Shown here piece by piece: positions 22,066 to 35,685 of a stretch of 64,000 nt of DNA. How positions within the stretch are numbered: the first letter of the stretch is position 1; each line of letters starts with the position of its first letter. This DNA is from Sequoia sempervirens (Eukaryota; Streptophyta; Pinopsida; Cupressales; Cupressaceae). Location: assembly GCA_007258455.2 (NCBI GenBank), contig VDFB02047230.1, positions 159,286,635 to 159,350,634 of the forward strand, written 5' to 3'. The notes beneath the pieces are model-generated. The model had not been told where the DNA came from. It saw nothing but the letters and a program-made list of their open reading frames with translations, and did no database searches. Both the position numbers and the translations under genes were made by a program.

Positions 22066-24355
22066 TAAGGCGCTTGGTATTCTTGCATTTGTATTATAGT
22101 TAATTTAGGGTCTTGTTATTTTTTGTGTTTTTTTTTCCATTGTTTTGTCTCTCTCTCCATTCCACATCTTTTCCTCTTCCTTGTATGCTTTTTTTTTCCT
22201 TTTTGGTGTCTCATTGTGTCAAATGGGTGTTTATTTTGAGGTTTGCTTGAGATCAAGGTATTTATTCTACTTAATAGACTTGTGATTTTTCATTATCAAA
22301 ACCAACCTAGTGTTCTTAGGTTTAATTATTCTTTCTTGAGTCTAGAGTTAATTCAAATTTCAAGGCATGTGTGAAAGTGAAGAAATGGTGGGGTAAGTTG
22401 TAAAATAAAAGTTTATTGATCAATATCTTCCCTAGTGGTGATAGTGATTCCCAACTTAGGATCAGGTATATAGCTTGAGAATTGAGACAACTTGAAAAAG
22501 AAAAGAAGAAAGAATAAGAAAGATAAATTCTCAAAACTCAATTATCTGCGTGATTTAAGTAATCTCAAGTGGGATATGGATGCTTTGTTAGCAGTATATC
22601 TATGCTTAATGGTTTCAAAGGTATTTCTATCAAGGATATGCATGCTTGGTTGTTAATAGAGCTATGCCTAGATTACACCAGCCATGTCTCCATAAATTAT
22701 ATAAATGAAGCTTAATGGACCCCTGATTAGAGGAAAAGTATAGTCAAACCATTAACCTAACATCAAGTTTCATTTATCTTGACCTGAAGCCTTCCCTTGG
22801 AAAATAATGAACTAAGATGCACACAAATATTTGAGTAATTTATGAAGATTTACTAAAATTTTAATTTAGGTTGGTTTTGAATTTTTAGACTTAGTGATGA
22901 ATAAAACTCTTAAAGCCTAGTCTACATAATTATTTATGGTGTGAAATTCCAAGAGAATTTTCTTTGTTTTCTAGCTATTTTTTGCACGCCTAGCACCCAC
23001 GCCCCATTTTTTGGGCATGCCAAAATGCCCCCCTTTTTCTTATTTGCATTCTTTTGTTCCCTTTGGCTCTTTTCCCTTGTTCATTTTCTTTTCCTCTATT
23101 TTTAGGGTTTTAAGGTTTGTCCTTTGAGCATGCCTTCTTTTTCGAGCCCAATCCCTAACCCCTATTTATCATCTTCCTTGCTTGTCTGACTTTCAAGTGA
23201 TATTTTTTTAACTTTTATCATAACTCTTTCCACCATTGATCATCAACCCTTGACTAGATTCTCATCTTTTCATCCACACCAACCACTCTAGCACAACATT
23301 AAATTCTCTAACATGCATTAATGGCCATTTGGGAGAGCACCCCATTGATCATTTTTTTCTAGTTTTATATCATTTTAGTTCACTTTTATCTTGAAGTATC
23401 GATCTATGGTTGCTTTTGGTGCTTAAAGGATGAATTATGTAGTTCTTTTGTGATTGTGTGTGTAATGAATTTAGTGGTTTTTTTTGCTTGGTTTTGGTGT
23501 GCTTTCTTTCACTTTCTCTTCTTTAAATCCTCCTTGAAAATTATCATTGAACCAAGTTGGGTTCTCATGTTCTTGTTCTAGTTTCAATAGTGGTTTTTTG
23601 TTATTATTTTTTTTGTTTCCTTTCCTTTTTGGTTTTGTGTGTATTGGTTTTTCTTGATTCTCATTTTATTCCATGGAAATTAAAATTTCTATTTCCTTTC
23701 ATTGGTTTTTTTATTTCTATGTTCCCTTGTGTTCGCATTTTTTGTTCTTTGTTTTATATTTTGAACCCTTTTTGTACCCTCTTTAACTTCGACACACCAA
23801 TTGAGGTTGCTTCAAGTATATCATTACCTCGATGAGATTTGGTTCCTCAAATCATTTAATTCCTTTTTAAAAATTAGAATTCAATCATCTTCTCAAACCT
23901 CAATCCCTGATGGACCATGGCTTAGCCATTTTGATACCCTTTTTGGCCATTGGTGATTGGTGTTCTCCTTAATATTTGATTATCTTAAGTACCATATGTT
24001 AATGGATATCTGTGAACTTCGATCAATGATGATTTAGCCTTATGATTGTGAAATTATTTGCATTTGGTGGTTGGGTCTTGTGCTTAACATCTAAGCTAGT
24101 TCTTTCACAAGTGGTAAAGGTTGGTCCCAATTATTGATCCTCAATAGCATTTTCCTTGACAATTTGTCCTTATTAGCTTATTTAAGAAGACCTTTGGACA
24201 TTAGAGGTCAAACCTACACCAAATCCCTCAAAGATCACATCAATACGAAATATAACAAACACTTTTGGATATCAGGACCAAATGTTTTCTTTAATGCTTT
24301 CTGATCTTTTGAAACAAATTACAAAGGAAAATCCTAATTCCTAAACCCAATATAG
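22066..24355. other. non-coding, T-rich stretch after the gypsy element
   Basis: Contains long T- and CT-rich runs (for example 22120-22210 and 23570-23720), which create hydrophobic pseudo-ORFs. The 3' LTR of the gypsy element should begin here, but I found no matching copy upstream of its gag. No gene supported. Confidence 0.55.
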
Positions 24356-26250
24356 GTTATGAAGTCAATTAAAGGATTTTTGCTAAATTATTGCAGCCTT
24401 TTTAAACCAATTATTATGAGTCAAGAGGTATTCCTAAAACCCAGTTCTTGACAAAATGTAGATTTTCAATATGTATAAAACTTAAAGCTACCACTCTAAG
24501 GAAAAATAATTAATGGAAAACTCAAGGAAAACTGGTGAATTTTTTAAATTTTGAATAATAGATGTGTACTTTCCCCATTTAAATTTTATTTCCCCTAATG
24601 GATGTTCATTGGATATGCAAGAAGAAGGGGAAAGGATGAAATACCAATACAAAGGATACCACCCACCTTCTAAGATGTTCTCCCCATATACAAATATTGG
24701 GGATATTGACTTGGGAAATGTGAACATGGATGAATTCCTACATAGGGTTCATCGACTAAAAGAAAAAACAACCATGAAAACATCCTTGGGAAACTTGGGA
24801 TTGGTGGAAGAAACTACATTTCCAATATAAATACTATCCCTAGAATTGGTTCTAACTTGTGCACAACATTATAATCATAGAAAAAGGAAGATCATTGGAC
24901 CGTCAAAAGAAGTGGTGTTGGAAATAAGCTCTAACATGATAGAGAGGGTGCTTGACATTACTACCTTTCCTAAATATGAGAACATTAGTGTTCAATGAGC
25001 TTTGATCCACCATGAGAAGAAAAACAATGCATGTGTTAAATTTATCAATAACCAACTATTGCTAAATCCAAGGAACTTAGCACTAAAAATAGAAAATGTA
25101 CAACATAGGAGTGAACTCAAAGAGGATACCAAAGATCAAATTATGCTCCTCAACATATATATAAATACCACCATGTAATATATTTTCACCCATGGATGTA
25201 TTACTATATATTGACCATTTCTTCAGGAAAGAGGATTGATTGGGCTGCCTTTATTAGTGATAACTTGCATGACCAATTGGTGGACGTTTTGAAAAGCACC
25301 AAGTTTTACATGACCTGTTACCTAGTGTATATGATTTATTATCAAGCTACTTTCCTAGGATTGAGAAGGGTGGGCTCCCTCTAGATGGAGAAACTAAAAT
25401 ATATCATTATTATCCCCACCAAAAGTTGGAAGAAAATCAAAAGACTTATTGTGTAGTGAATGATGCCTTTATGTATGCAATCATCAGAGAGCTAGAAAAT
25501 AATTTTGAAAAAAGGATCTCTATGAAAGTTATAACTAAATTGAAGAACTAGGGTAACTGATATATTAAATTTAAGACCTTTACATATATTAAGGTAACAA
25601 CCTTTCACAAGGCACCTTACAAGTTACCTAGGTATCCTACTAATAGGATAATTTTGCTAGAAATTTGTAGACAAGCGGGAGAAGTCCAAAAAATGATAGA
25701 TGGTAAACATAAATCTAGATACTCCTTCGTTAAGGTTGGATTAAATTCTTGTGAAAATATGCAAACAACAAAAAATATTGTAGTTGAGATGGCTCGATGG
25801 ACTATTAATTTATATATCGGCCCTATGAATAAGTTTGATCCAATTGGAAAAATCAATCGGGTCATTAGGTCTTATTACAAACATGAGGCTGACTTGGAGG
25901 ACCATTGGGACAATTGCATAGATGAATATGAGGTCAAATTGATGGATCATTGTAGGTTGACTATCAAATTGATAAAATCATGCGACATAGAAAAAGTGCC
26001 TAAAGGATTAAGAAATGATAAGAAAGTATTAAATTATGTACACAATGCCCAAGGAATATTCAATCTACCCATCCAAAATTTAGATTATTCAATAGAGGAA
26101 GATTCATCTATTAAGAACATGGCAGAAATTGTGGTGTCTTTCTCTAAACTATGGTTAGATACACCATTTTCCATGTTAGAACTACCTCACTGAAAGGCCC
26201 AAGAACATCAATCAAAATAGTTTGGAGGATCATCTAGTGTTGCAGCCACA
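24356..26250 (+). pseudogene. N-terminal part of a large gag-like repeat-family protein
   Basis: Successive frames give MSQEVFLKP, KYQYKGYHPPSKMFSPYTNI, VNMDEFLHRVHRLKEKT, LIHHEKKNNACVKFINNQLL, SSGKRIDWAAFISDNLHDQL, VVNDAFMYAIIRELENNFEK, KFKTFTYIKVTTFHKAPYKL and the longest open stretch 25654-26193 (LEICRQAGEVQKMIDGKHKS to FSKLWLDTPFSML). No enzymatic motif is visible. I recall this block order from unannotated, highly repeated proteins in large plant genomes and treat it as gag-like; this is unverified. Two more parts of what may be the same family lie at 28180-29960 and 54200-55010. Many stops and frameshifts. Confidence 0.5.
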
Positions 26251-26291
26251 AGGATAAAAGAAAAGGAAACTGTAGTGTAGAAAAAATTCAT

Positions 26292-28150
26292 TGTTTACAT
26301 TTTCACACTTAATTTGAGAATGATTAACATTAAAATGGACCTAGTAATGCCTTGATCTAATGTTGTAATGTGTTTTACGAATTCACATTGAATTTAGGGT
26401 CCTTTTAAGCTAAATTGGCCTAACTTTGCCTTAATTTAATGTTGTAAAGTGTACCTTCACATTAAGTTTTGGGTCCTTGTAAACTAAATGAACTTAATTA
26501 TGCCTTATTTAGGGTTTGTGAAGTGTTGTACCACACTTTCACACTAATCTAGGGTTTCATTAATAAATTGGGCTTCTTTATGCCTTAATTGGCCTAATTT
26601 TGCATCCACAAGCCTTAATTAATGCATCTTTCTAAGGATAATCCTAACATAAACCAACAACCAATCATAACTTAGGTGTTTTTAGGTTGTGTGGCCCAGA
26701 TTTAGTGATCTGGGACTCATATGCCACCTTGGGCTTATGAGTCTCACCTAGGTTTTTGAGCCTCGATCTTGATTTTACATCATTCTAAGCATGTTTGAAA
26801 AATGTGTCCCATAGTTAAGCCTAATGGGACTCATACGCCACTTATGGCGTATGAGTCCCATGTTTCCCAAAATCAAATTTAATTCAAATTATTAGTGGGA
26901 TTTTGTCCTCCTAGATCTGATGTTGACTTGTAGTGTTGTAATTTCAAGAAATTTGGCATAAATAAGTATAAATACAAGGTTATTTCACTCATTTTCACCT
27001 ATTACTTTCAAGAGAGAATGCCTTATAGCAAACTTAAGTTTACAAGAGCCTTCAAGAGTTTACAATACTTCACAAGAATATTCAAGAGAATATTTAAAGC
27101 ATTCAAGGGCAGAATTCTTGATCAATTGTTGTAGCAACTCAAGATCCATCATCATGTCAAGGTTATCAAGCATCAAGCATGTTGTTGAGCTAGTGTTGTG
27201 ATGTTGCATTCAAGATCCAAGGTCAAGCATTGTTCTACACTTATTTCAAGATCTAGATCTACATCCTTTGTGGCCATTTCATGTTAGATTGTTGATTTAC
27301 AAGACATAATTCAAGGTATCATTATTCATGTTTCATGTTTCATGTCCTTATTTCATTATCTCATCATTTGGTTTAATTACCTAGAAGGGGTTTGACTAAG
27401 GAAAACCCCTATTCTCTAACAATCAACAAGTTCCTCTCTCTCTCTACATGTGTTATTGCGAATCTAGGTGTCTTGGAGCTCGAAGGATCTTTGAAGACTA
27501 AGTTACAAGATTGAATAAAGTTGTCTTAGTTGTTTCATTATTTGTAAGATGATGAAAAGTCTCCTACAGGTTGCAAATCAGAGTTTTAGACCTGGAAACA
27601 AAGTGTGACAGAAAGAGAAGAATTAGGAAAGAAGATTCGGGTCTTAACCCTATGAAAAAGCATACTAGGAATGATACGCCACCTTGGGAATATGAGTCCT
27701 AGTACTGCCATTTTCTGGGTTTTGGGAGATTCAAATTAAGCACTATCAAATTCTAGTTTTGGCACAGAAAACCCAGTATGGGATTAAATCACCTAGACTA
27801 GCATATGAGTCCCAGTGGGCATCAAACAACATTTTTTCAAGGTTTTGGAGCTTTTTTTTACCTCATCACTCCTCCAGGTGCACCTCTGTTCATTTCCAGT
27901 TTGATATCTTAATTTTCATTTTCATTTCTTAGGTCATTTGGTTAGGTTTTGCATGGTACTTTGCATCTTGCATTCATTTCTTGTCTTTCCAAGCCCTATC
28001 TTGGTGGTGAATCCTCTTATTGTCTCTAATCAAACCCTAGGATACCTTATTGCAAGATCTATTTCCCCCTTTCTATCTTCAGATTGAGATCTCTAAGGTT
28101 TCCTTGAGTGTAACAAGTGTGAAATAGGAACCCTACCTTTGTGCTCCATT
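26292..28150. repeat. LTR-like block A
   Basis: Shares ordered blocks with 30595-32130. Examples are GATTTTGTCCTC, AAGTATAAATA..GGTT.TTTCAC (a TATA-like promoter region), GGGGTTTGAC.AAGG.AAA and CTATTCTCTAAC..TCAAC. Starts near a TG at 26292. The G+C-rich motif GGGACTCATATGCCAC.TGGG recurs inside it. The right end is uncertain. It lies between two gag-like fragments, so it is either a solo LTR inserted into that gene or an LTR joining two elements. Confidence 0.45.
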
Positions 28151-28179
28151 CCTGAAAGGTGGGGTGTACTATTTATGTT

Positions 28180-29960
28180 GCTATAGAAACATCTAAGGCA
28201 TCTAGTTCCAAAAGAAAGGAGTAGGAGAATAGGATTCTAATAGAAACCAATAAAGAAAAAGAAGTCCCTCTTCAAAGGAAGAAGATAGTACACACTTAGG
28301 TTTCTCCTACTTCACAACCTTCTTCTCAACCACAATGTCCATCTATGTCTCCTCTTCATGAATCTCATAGTCTGATATTTTCTTTATCTCCACCTCATTA
28401 ATCTCCTATCCCATCTCCATCACCACCTCCTTCAATTCACCCTACCACTCTTAATGTGGATTCACCTCATCCACCTCCAATTCCTCTACATCATGTTCCA
28501 AATCCCCCTTTATCTCCACCACTCAATACTTATATCCATTCACCTCCACATCCTAAGAAAGGAAAGTGAAAGAATGGAAAATAAAGATTAGGTTGAGGTT
28601 GTGCATGAAAAGAATATTGAAACTATAGAAACAAAAATTAAAGAAATTAAAGGAGAAATAATTTTTGATGACTCTCAAATCTATGTCAATACTAAAATCC
28701 TTCCTTCTCATAATCCATCCCCTCCACCATATCAATAAGAAAAAAAAATTCAATATAGAGGGACAAGGATGACCCCCCATTCATCTTCTCATCAATAGAA
28801 ATAAGGAACTTCTAGACTCCCAATATGGCTCAACCATACTATCTAGAAAAGAGAAAGAGCATATGTTCAAGCAAAGGAAAAATACTTCTCTATTAATGTA
28901 GAAGCATTTCAAACACCTACTAATAGGAGGGAGAGGGAAAAAAGGATTTATACTAGAGCAGTTGATGCACATGGAAACAAGATAGCACAAATTTATATTC
29001 CCTTGATTGACAAGCCATAATTTGATATGTCACTTGAAGACTACCGAATTCAAAAAGTAAATTTGGGTACTCAAACCTGAGAAGAAGAGAAACAATGTCT
29101 CCAACTAGTTGTTTCTACCATTTTACAATGCATGAGAAAAGAAAAAAGTACAAAGGAAGAGCTTAAGGATCAACTAGCACAATCAACAACTTTTGTTAAT
29201 CATTTGATAAGACCAATTGATTTTGTGGCACTAATACCTTCTTTGTAGGAATCAATAAATAAGGATTCTCAACATTCATAACCAAAAGGCCTACTCTTAG
29301 CTTCCAAATAATAGACAGAGAGATTGCAAGCACTTGGAGGCTAGCTAACAAAGAAGGAAATTAAATCAAGTATCACTCTATTAGTGGTGAAGCTCTAGAT
29401 TGTATCACCAAATGGACTCAAAAATTGATGATCTTATCATGTGGGAGGATTATATACTAATTTTGAAGAAAATAAAGGCTATACCTTTTGAGGAGCTTCT
29501 CAAAGCATTTTTCATTGAAGAGGAAGGTCAAGATAAACACAAATAATGGTTAAAATTTGGACAAATTAGGGTGAAAGTTCTCAAGAAATGTAAAATTAAG
29601 TGGAATAGGAATATAAACTTAGCAAATCAGGGAATGACCAAGATTGAAAAGTTTATAAAAGACATATCTTATACATTTTGGGAAACATCATCAATGGTAG
29701 CCTCATCCACCAAGATGATCAGAGAGTTTAAAGAGTCATCGCATGGATTAGTGTTTGAGAATTCTATTGATTAGATGATGAAGACCAAATCTAAAATCCA
29801 AGGATTCCAAGAAGAGTTAGCTAGTTTTGATAAGTTGCAAGGAAGATGGAAGATTTTTCCTTTTCTCAGAGAATTAAATTGAAATATCATAAGGGGTTGA
29901 ATATTAATGACTTAAATGGAGTCATTAATTTTTTTTCAAGTAGCTTCCTAGAATTAAAGT
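28180..29960 (+). pseudogene. central part of the gag-like protein: Pro-rich linker and coiled region
   Basis: Opens with Ser/Lys-rich text (SSKRKE), then PSSQPQCPSMSPLHESHS and a proline-rich tract (IPSPSPPPSIHPTT, HPPPIPLHHVPNPPLSPP) at 28310-28555. Further frames give EKYFSINVEAFQTPTNRRER, IYTRAVDAHGNKIAQIYIPL (28930-29015), and a coiled Glu/Lys stretch MRKEKSTKEELKDQLAQSTT (29130-29190). Later text (29571-29774) is basic. No catalytic motif. It could be the middle of the protein whose N-terminus lies at 24356-26250, now separated by LTR-like block A. Heavily broken. Confidence 0.45.
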
Positions 29961-30594
29961 GACTTAAGTGTAATTCTTTACTCTATGGAGTATTTATTCT
30001 ATTAATGAATGTAATAAATCAATGCATGGGTTGATATGTGTCGAAGTGGCATTGGATTTCTCACTTAGATGATAAATTTTAGTTAGCTTTAGTTCAATTA
30101 AGTTTTCAATCAAGGAATGTCAGCCTTTGTTTAAGCTTTAGTAAAACTCTTTTAGATCCATGAATTTTGGGACACCCAATTCCTATTTATATTTACTTTT
30201 GAAACATTTGTATGGGTTAGAAATCATTTTTGAATTACAACATAATATGTTATATTACATTAGATTATCATTATTATATGATTATTTTAATATATTATTA
30301 TTATATTATTAAATTATTAAATACAAAAATTCTATATATCAAATAAAATAAAATAAATTATAGATTTTTGTTTTAAAATTTTATTATCATTTTAATACTA
30401 AGTGTATATATAATTGATATCCTAATATTTAATTATATTTTTTCTAAAACTCTCTATAAATTGATCTAAACTATTGTCAACATGCACAATTTGAATATAT
30501 GAAATGTTTTAAAACTTATATATTCATTGTATAAATTAAAGTTATAATGTTTGTGTTATGGTTATTAATATAAATTGTGTCACCAAAAAATGTA
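29961..30594. other. non-coding A+T-rich stretch
   Basis: Extremely A+T-rich from 30240 on, with no coding signal or clear repeat unit. Confidence 0.6.
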
Positions 30595-32130
30595 TAGTTG
30601 ACATTTTTATGCTCACTTGAGTCTTTCTAATGGGCTTTGGCTTGATTTTTCCTAGGCATAATGTTGTAATGTGGTCAAAACATTCACATTAGGGCTTAAA
30701 CATTCAAATTATGGTGTCTTGTGAAGGTGTTGTGAAGTGTTGTAAAACATTTCTACACTTTTCTAGACTATATTCATTACAATTCACCTAAAAATCACCT
30801 TTTATCACTTATTAAGTCCTATTTTGAAGTGTTGTAAAGTCTTGTAACAAGATTTCATGCTTTTCTAGGCTTAATTTCACTAATTCAACCCTTTCTCATG
30901 TCTAAATGACCCCTTAATACACTTTTCGGTCATTTTCAAATTTGTTGTTAAGGATATTCCTGTTGAACAACATTCCCGACACCCACTTAATTTGCTTAAG
31001 TGGGACTCAGTTGCCAATAGGGGCGACTTAGTCCTTTTTGGCACAAAACTCAAAATTATTTTAAATTTATAATGAGATTTTGTCCTCTAATCCTTGAGGT
31101 CGGCCTGTGATGTGTTACTTTCAGGAAATTTTACTAAAATCAAGTATAAATAAGGGTTTTTCACCTCATTTTACATCTCCTACAATCATCTATCTCCAAA
31201 TCACATACAATCTTTTGCACTCATTAAGCATTCAAGCAAATCAAGCATTATCAAGTCAAGCTATTGGATTTTTTCATTGCACATCTTCATATTTGAGCAT
31301 CAATGGTGTGGTAATTTTATGAAATTTTCATTTGCATGTTATCTATTTATCACTCTCTTTTCATCTCATTTCATTGGTTAGGGTTTGATTACCAAAGTGG
31401 GGTTTGACCAAGGCAAATAGCTATTCTCTAACCCTCAACCATTTTTCCCCTTTTGCATGTGACTTTTGTACGTAGATTTGTCAAGAATTAGGTGTTGAAA
31501 AGTGATCAAAAAGTGAACAAAGTCAATCAAGTCAATATCACCTTATTTCAAGCTTGGAGAGGCTTTCTACCCTATTTTCTACATAATCAAGTACAGACAC
31601 TTGCCAGAAAAGGAAGTGTAGACCTAAGACTACAAGATTTTGTCTCGAATTTCCCAAAATCTGCACGAGGATTAAGTCACCACTAGGGGTGAATTAGTCC
31701 CACTTTTAGGCCTGAAAATTGATTTTGGCATTTTTGGATACCCATTTGGCAAATTCTTGTTCTAGCAAAGTTTCCCAAAACTAGGACTAAGTCGCCCAGA
31801 CTGACCTAAGTGTCTCGGTCAACATTTTAGTCAATTTTTCAGGATTCTAGAATCTTCCAACATCAAGCTTCTGATTCTAGGTGCATCTCTTCCATTTTTT
31901 TCTATTATTTCATCATTTAGTTACATTCTTAGGCATTTCTGCATATCACATTGTGTTTTCCAGCAATTACATTCTCATAGTTTTACATAATTAAATCACT
32001 TCAATTTCAAATCAGAGTAGTAGGACATCTTAACTAGGCATAATACATCTCATTAACATAGAATTTGAGTGTAAACCCTTGCATTTTGCTCCCCCATCCA
32101 ATCCGCTTTCTCCTTTTAGGTGAAAATCCT
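30595..32130. repeat. LTR-like block B
   Basis: Diverged relative of block A, sharing its ordered motifs and the TATA-like AAGTATAAATAAGGGTTTTTC near 31143. GTTGTGAAGTGTTGTAAA-type motifs recur in its left third. Both ends are approximate, and no target duplication was found. Confidence 0.45.
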
Positions 32131-33830
32131 AGGAGGAGCAAAGCATTGTGAGGGGTCAAACCAAAATCATTGTTCACACAAATTAGAAAGTAATTAACCT
32201 CAGCTACAATATGCTCTTGTGCTTGAAATTGAAGAAGAAGTTGGCTCCCTCAAAATACACTATAATCATGCACAACTTTAACCATAAAAATATTTGTTAA
32301 TATTAATAATGTGAGAATTTAAAATATTAATATTTGCAATCACACTTATTAAAATGAAAAATATTAAATAATACTTTGAAATAAAACATTATAATATAAA
32401 AAAAATTGTGAGGCCTACTATTTGGCATACCCAGTTTGACTTTATTTGGATCAATCATTTTGATACCTTATATGCTTTGGATTATTATGAATGATTATTG
32501 ACATTAATACTATATTGTTTTTTTGATTTATTATGTTGCATGATGATTATGGATACATGTGAATGCGTCTGCTATTTACCATGCTCTTTTTAATCTTACT
32601 ATCATGGTGAAAATGGATTTAGATGATCATATGATTTACTTCATAACATTGTGATGATTTCATTATGAATTGATAGAATAGGTTGCTTACAAAAAGAAAG
32701 AATAAATTGTTTTATATTGATATTCCATTTAAATTGATTTCAAAGACTAGATTTGTTAAATACATGTACAAAAAAATTTGGTTTAGTTGCTTCAACTATC
32801 ATGTATTAGATATGTTGACATGTGGCTTTGAGTATGAAAGTATATTCCCCATGGACAATGGGATCAGAGGTAACAATGGTACCCTATATGTGTTAATCCA
32901 CATTAAACTAACAATAGTCCACTTGGAGGGACTATAGTCTCATATGTGTTGTGTTTAAATTATGATGTTGTTATTGAATGTTTGATAATGTGATTAATGT
33001 TTAAAATTTAATTAGGTCCTAGATGGGGGTTTTGATATTTTTATTTACCCTTGTTATATTTGAATTTCAGATTTTATTCTTTTTGGTTTTTGATGGGTTG
33101 GAAAAAGTCTTCAAATTGAGTTAATTGACCATTTTTGAACCCCTAGGATGATCATCTATGGGTTAGGGGTCAAATCAAGTCCATATCTTGGAGATTAATC
33201 AAGGTATGACCCTTATTAATATCCCATTATGAAGGGTGATGAATTTTTGGGAAGGGGATGAGTGTTGCCTCCAAAATCTCATTAATGAGATTGAAGAGCT
33301 CTTGTTGGAGTGTTGAACACTCCTTGTCTCTTCAGTTCCTTAAAATTTCTCACACGTGTGAGAACTTATGGGAAGATGTTTCCAAAGGGATGAATGAGAG
33401 AGTGACATGTGTCACTCCCTCATTCAAGGATTCAAATCCATGATCACTATATCTACCCTTTGAAAAACAAAGGCGGGGTTCTTTTTGGAAAATGATTTGT
33501 ACTTGTCTTTTGGATTTTGGATTGGGAGAAGCTATCTTAGAAAGATGAGAGATTAGGAGCCCATCCTCAAATTATTCTTCATTGGAAATTTCTCTCAAGG
33601 TAGGAACCCCATGGTTATTGAAGTTTTTCTATGATTTCATGTAAATGTGAATGGTTGTGTGTTGGGAAATGGGTATGTGCAGGATCATGATGGGACAAAA
33701 AGTGGCAATGGGGAAAAAATTATGTTTTTCATCGACCCAAAAATGCGAAAATGCCAAGTTGACTTTTTTGTGGATTGGGTGTCAGTACACACCTCCAAAG
33801 CAATTCCCAAACCAAGATTTCCATATCTGA
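32131..33830. other. non-coding, possibly another LTR
   Basis: From TGTGAGGCCTACTATTTGGC (about 32406) to about 33640 the composition and TG start recall a gypsy LTR, but no partner copy is in the window. Contains a palindrome TTCTCACACGTGTGAGAA near 33347-33364. No ORF of note. Confidence 0.35.
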
Positions 33831-33865
33831 TATCTAATTTGGATCGGATATCCAATTTGAGGCAA

Positions 33866-33876
33866 ATATATATACA
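33866..33876 (+). promoter_or_regulatory. TATA box and flanking GATATCNAATTT motifs
   Basis: AAATATATATACA lies about 470 bp upstream of the ATG at 34338, with a 5'-UTR intron between. The motif GATATC(C/T)AATTT occurs three times around it, at about 33829, 33846 and 33957, which could be a promoter element family. Confidence 0.45.
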
Positions 33877-35685
33877 CATATTTCAGGCCTATTAAAATCA
33901 TTTTACACATTCACAAACAGGTCGCAAGCGCACAGTGAGGAGGTTCTTTGCATAACAGATATCCAATTTAGCCGATATTCATTTTGAAAAGGTTAGATTT
34001 TAGATTTTTCTTTGCTTTGATCAAATTTTGAATTAGATTTGTATAATTTCAGTTAGTTTTTTATGGATTTTTTTTCAAAATAGGGTTTTTGATTGAATTT
34101 TTATGAAAATTTTGAGTTTAGAATGGATTTTGATTAAAAATGAATGTTTTTATGGATTTTGATTTAAAAATAGTGTTGTTTATGTATTTGTATTAAAAAT
34201 TAGATAATTTTATAGATTTTTGTTAAAAAGTAGGGTTTTTTTTGGTTTTTTTTAAAACTAGGGTATTTTTACAATATTTTCATTTATTTTGTCTAATTTC
34301 AATTAGATTAATTAGTTTTTAACTTTATTCAGGAATTATGGCTGCTGAGAATGAAAATGCACAAATTCCAAATGATCCACCAACTGAGAATGAAAATGCA
34401 CAAATGCCAAACACTCAACCACCTCCGCAGCCATCAATTGAAGAATTAATTGGTGAAAAATTGTAGCAATTGAGGGGCATTTATGAAGTTTATACGAGAA
34501 TCCATTGATTATTCAAGATGTCAAACACATTGAAGGAAATAATTAAAAATATAGAAACCCTCTCCACCCAACATAATGCCTTTCATTCGTGGCGAGAAGA
34601 CATGAGGGAATATTATGCATGTAGATTGCCTTATGATGATGTGAAAGATCTCAGAATAACCAAAGCCCAAATAGCCTCTTTATTTTTTAACCCCCGCATT
34701 GGTTTGTCAGTTAATGTTAATAAACCAAAACTTTCTATAAAATGGTGCATGCATAGGGACATTGTAGATAACTTTTGGGATCATTGGTGTATGGTTTTTG
34801 ATAAACCATCGAACAACAATTATGATATACCATTTTACTTTATTAAAAAATTATATGTTGAGTTTGTGTTAGGGCATCATGTCAATTACTTTGACATTAA
34901 AACCTTCCAGGGCGTTGGTGGAGGTATGCCCCAGGATAGACCAGGGGTAGTTAGAGTAGTCCCACGCCCATATGTTCCCCCTCCTCCCCTTCCTCTACCA
35001 CCTCCAATATATCATCTAGATATTATGCAGGATGCGGTCACACATACAATCCAAGCTATTCACTCTTTGAGTGGTATTTTGGTTTCACATGCTTCTACAG
35101 TAGCTTAGCCACATTTTAGTGATGTTAGCGATGGCTTGAGTGTTGTTGTGTCATCCCCGTCAAGTCCACATATTTGTGTGCCACATACTTGCTCCATGTG
35201 TCACTAGATATGCTTGGGTCCTCTTGTACAACCCGTCGAGCATCCCTTGGACACTTCTGATTATAACCTCCATGATGTGGACATTATAGATCAGACGTAG
35301 GGGAGTGGAGTGCACCCTACAGAGTCCTCTCCTGCTAGAGAGGGGGACATTGGAATAGTGACACAGGTAAGAATTAAGTTGTAAATTCATAACTTGAATT
35401 TGTTTTTAAACAAATATTAATAAGAGATAGTATAATTACTGATATTTATTTACATGGTCTATTTAATAGTCGATGTCTGAGGAGGAGCTTGCACAGGTGA
35501 CTAATATCACCCTTAGGGCCATTTCATTTGGCCTCAACATGCACATAGTATATATTTTCGCACTCACTCGTTTACATTTTTTTATTATATACTTGCTTTT
35601 CATTTGAATTTTCATTAATGAAATTATATAATAACTTATATGTTTATCTTATTTTCCTCTTGTAGGAAATACCTAGTGTCAATGA

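Noticed and set aside
23557..23835. Hydrophobic 92-codon ORF resembling a membrane protein
   Set aside because: Arises from long T-rich runs that encode Phe/Leu; no conserved block and no gene context.
33347..33364. Palindrome TTCTCACACGTGTGAGAA as an operator or transposon end
   Set aside because: A single short palindrome with no partner; a chance or LTR-internal occurrence is more likely.
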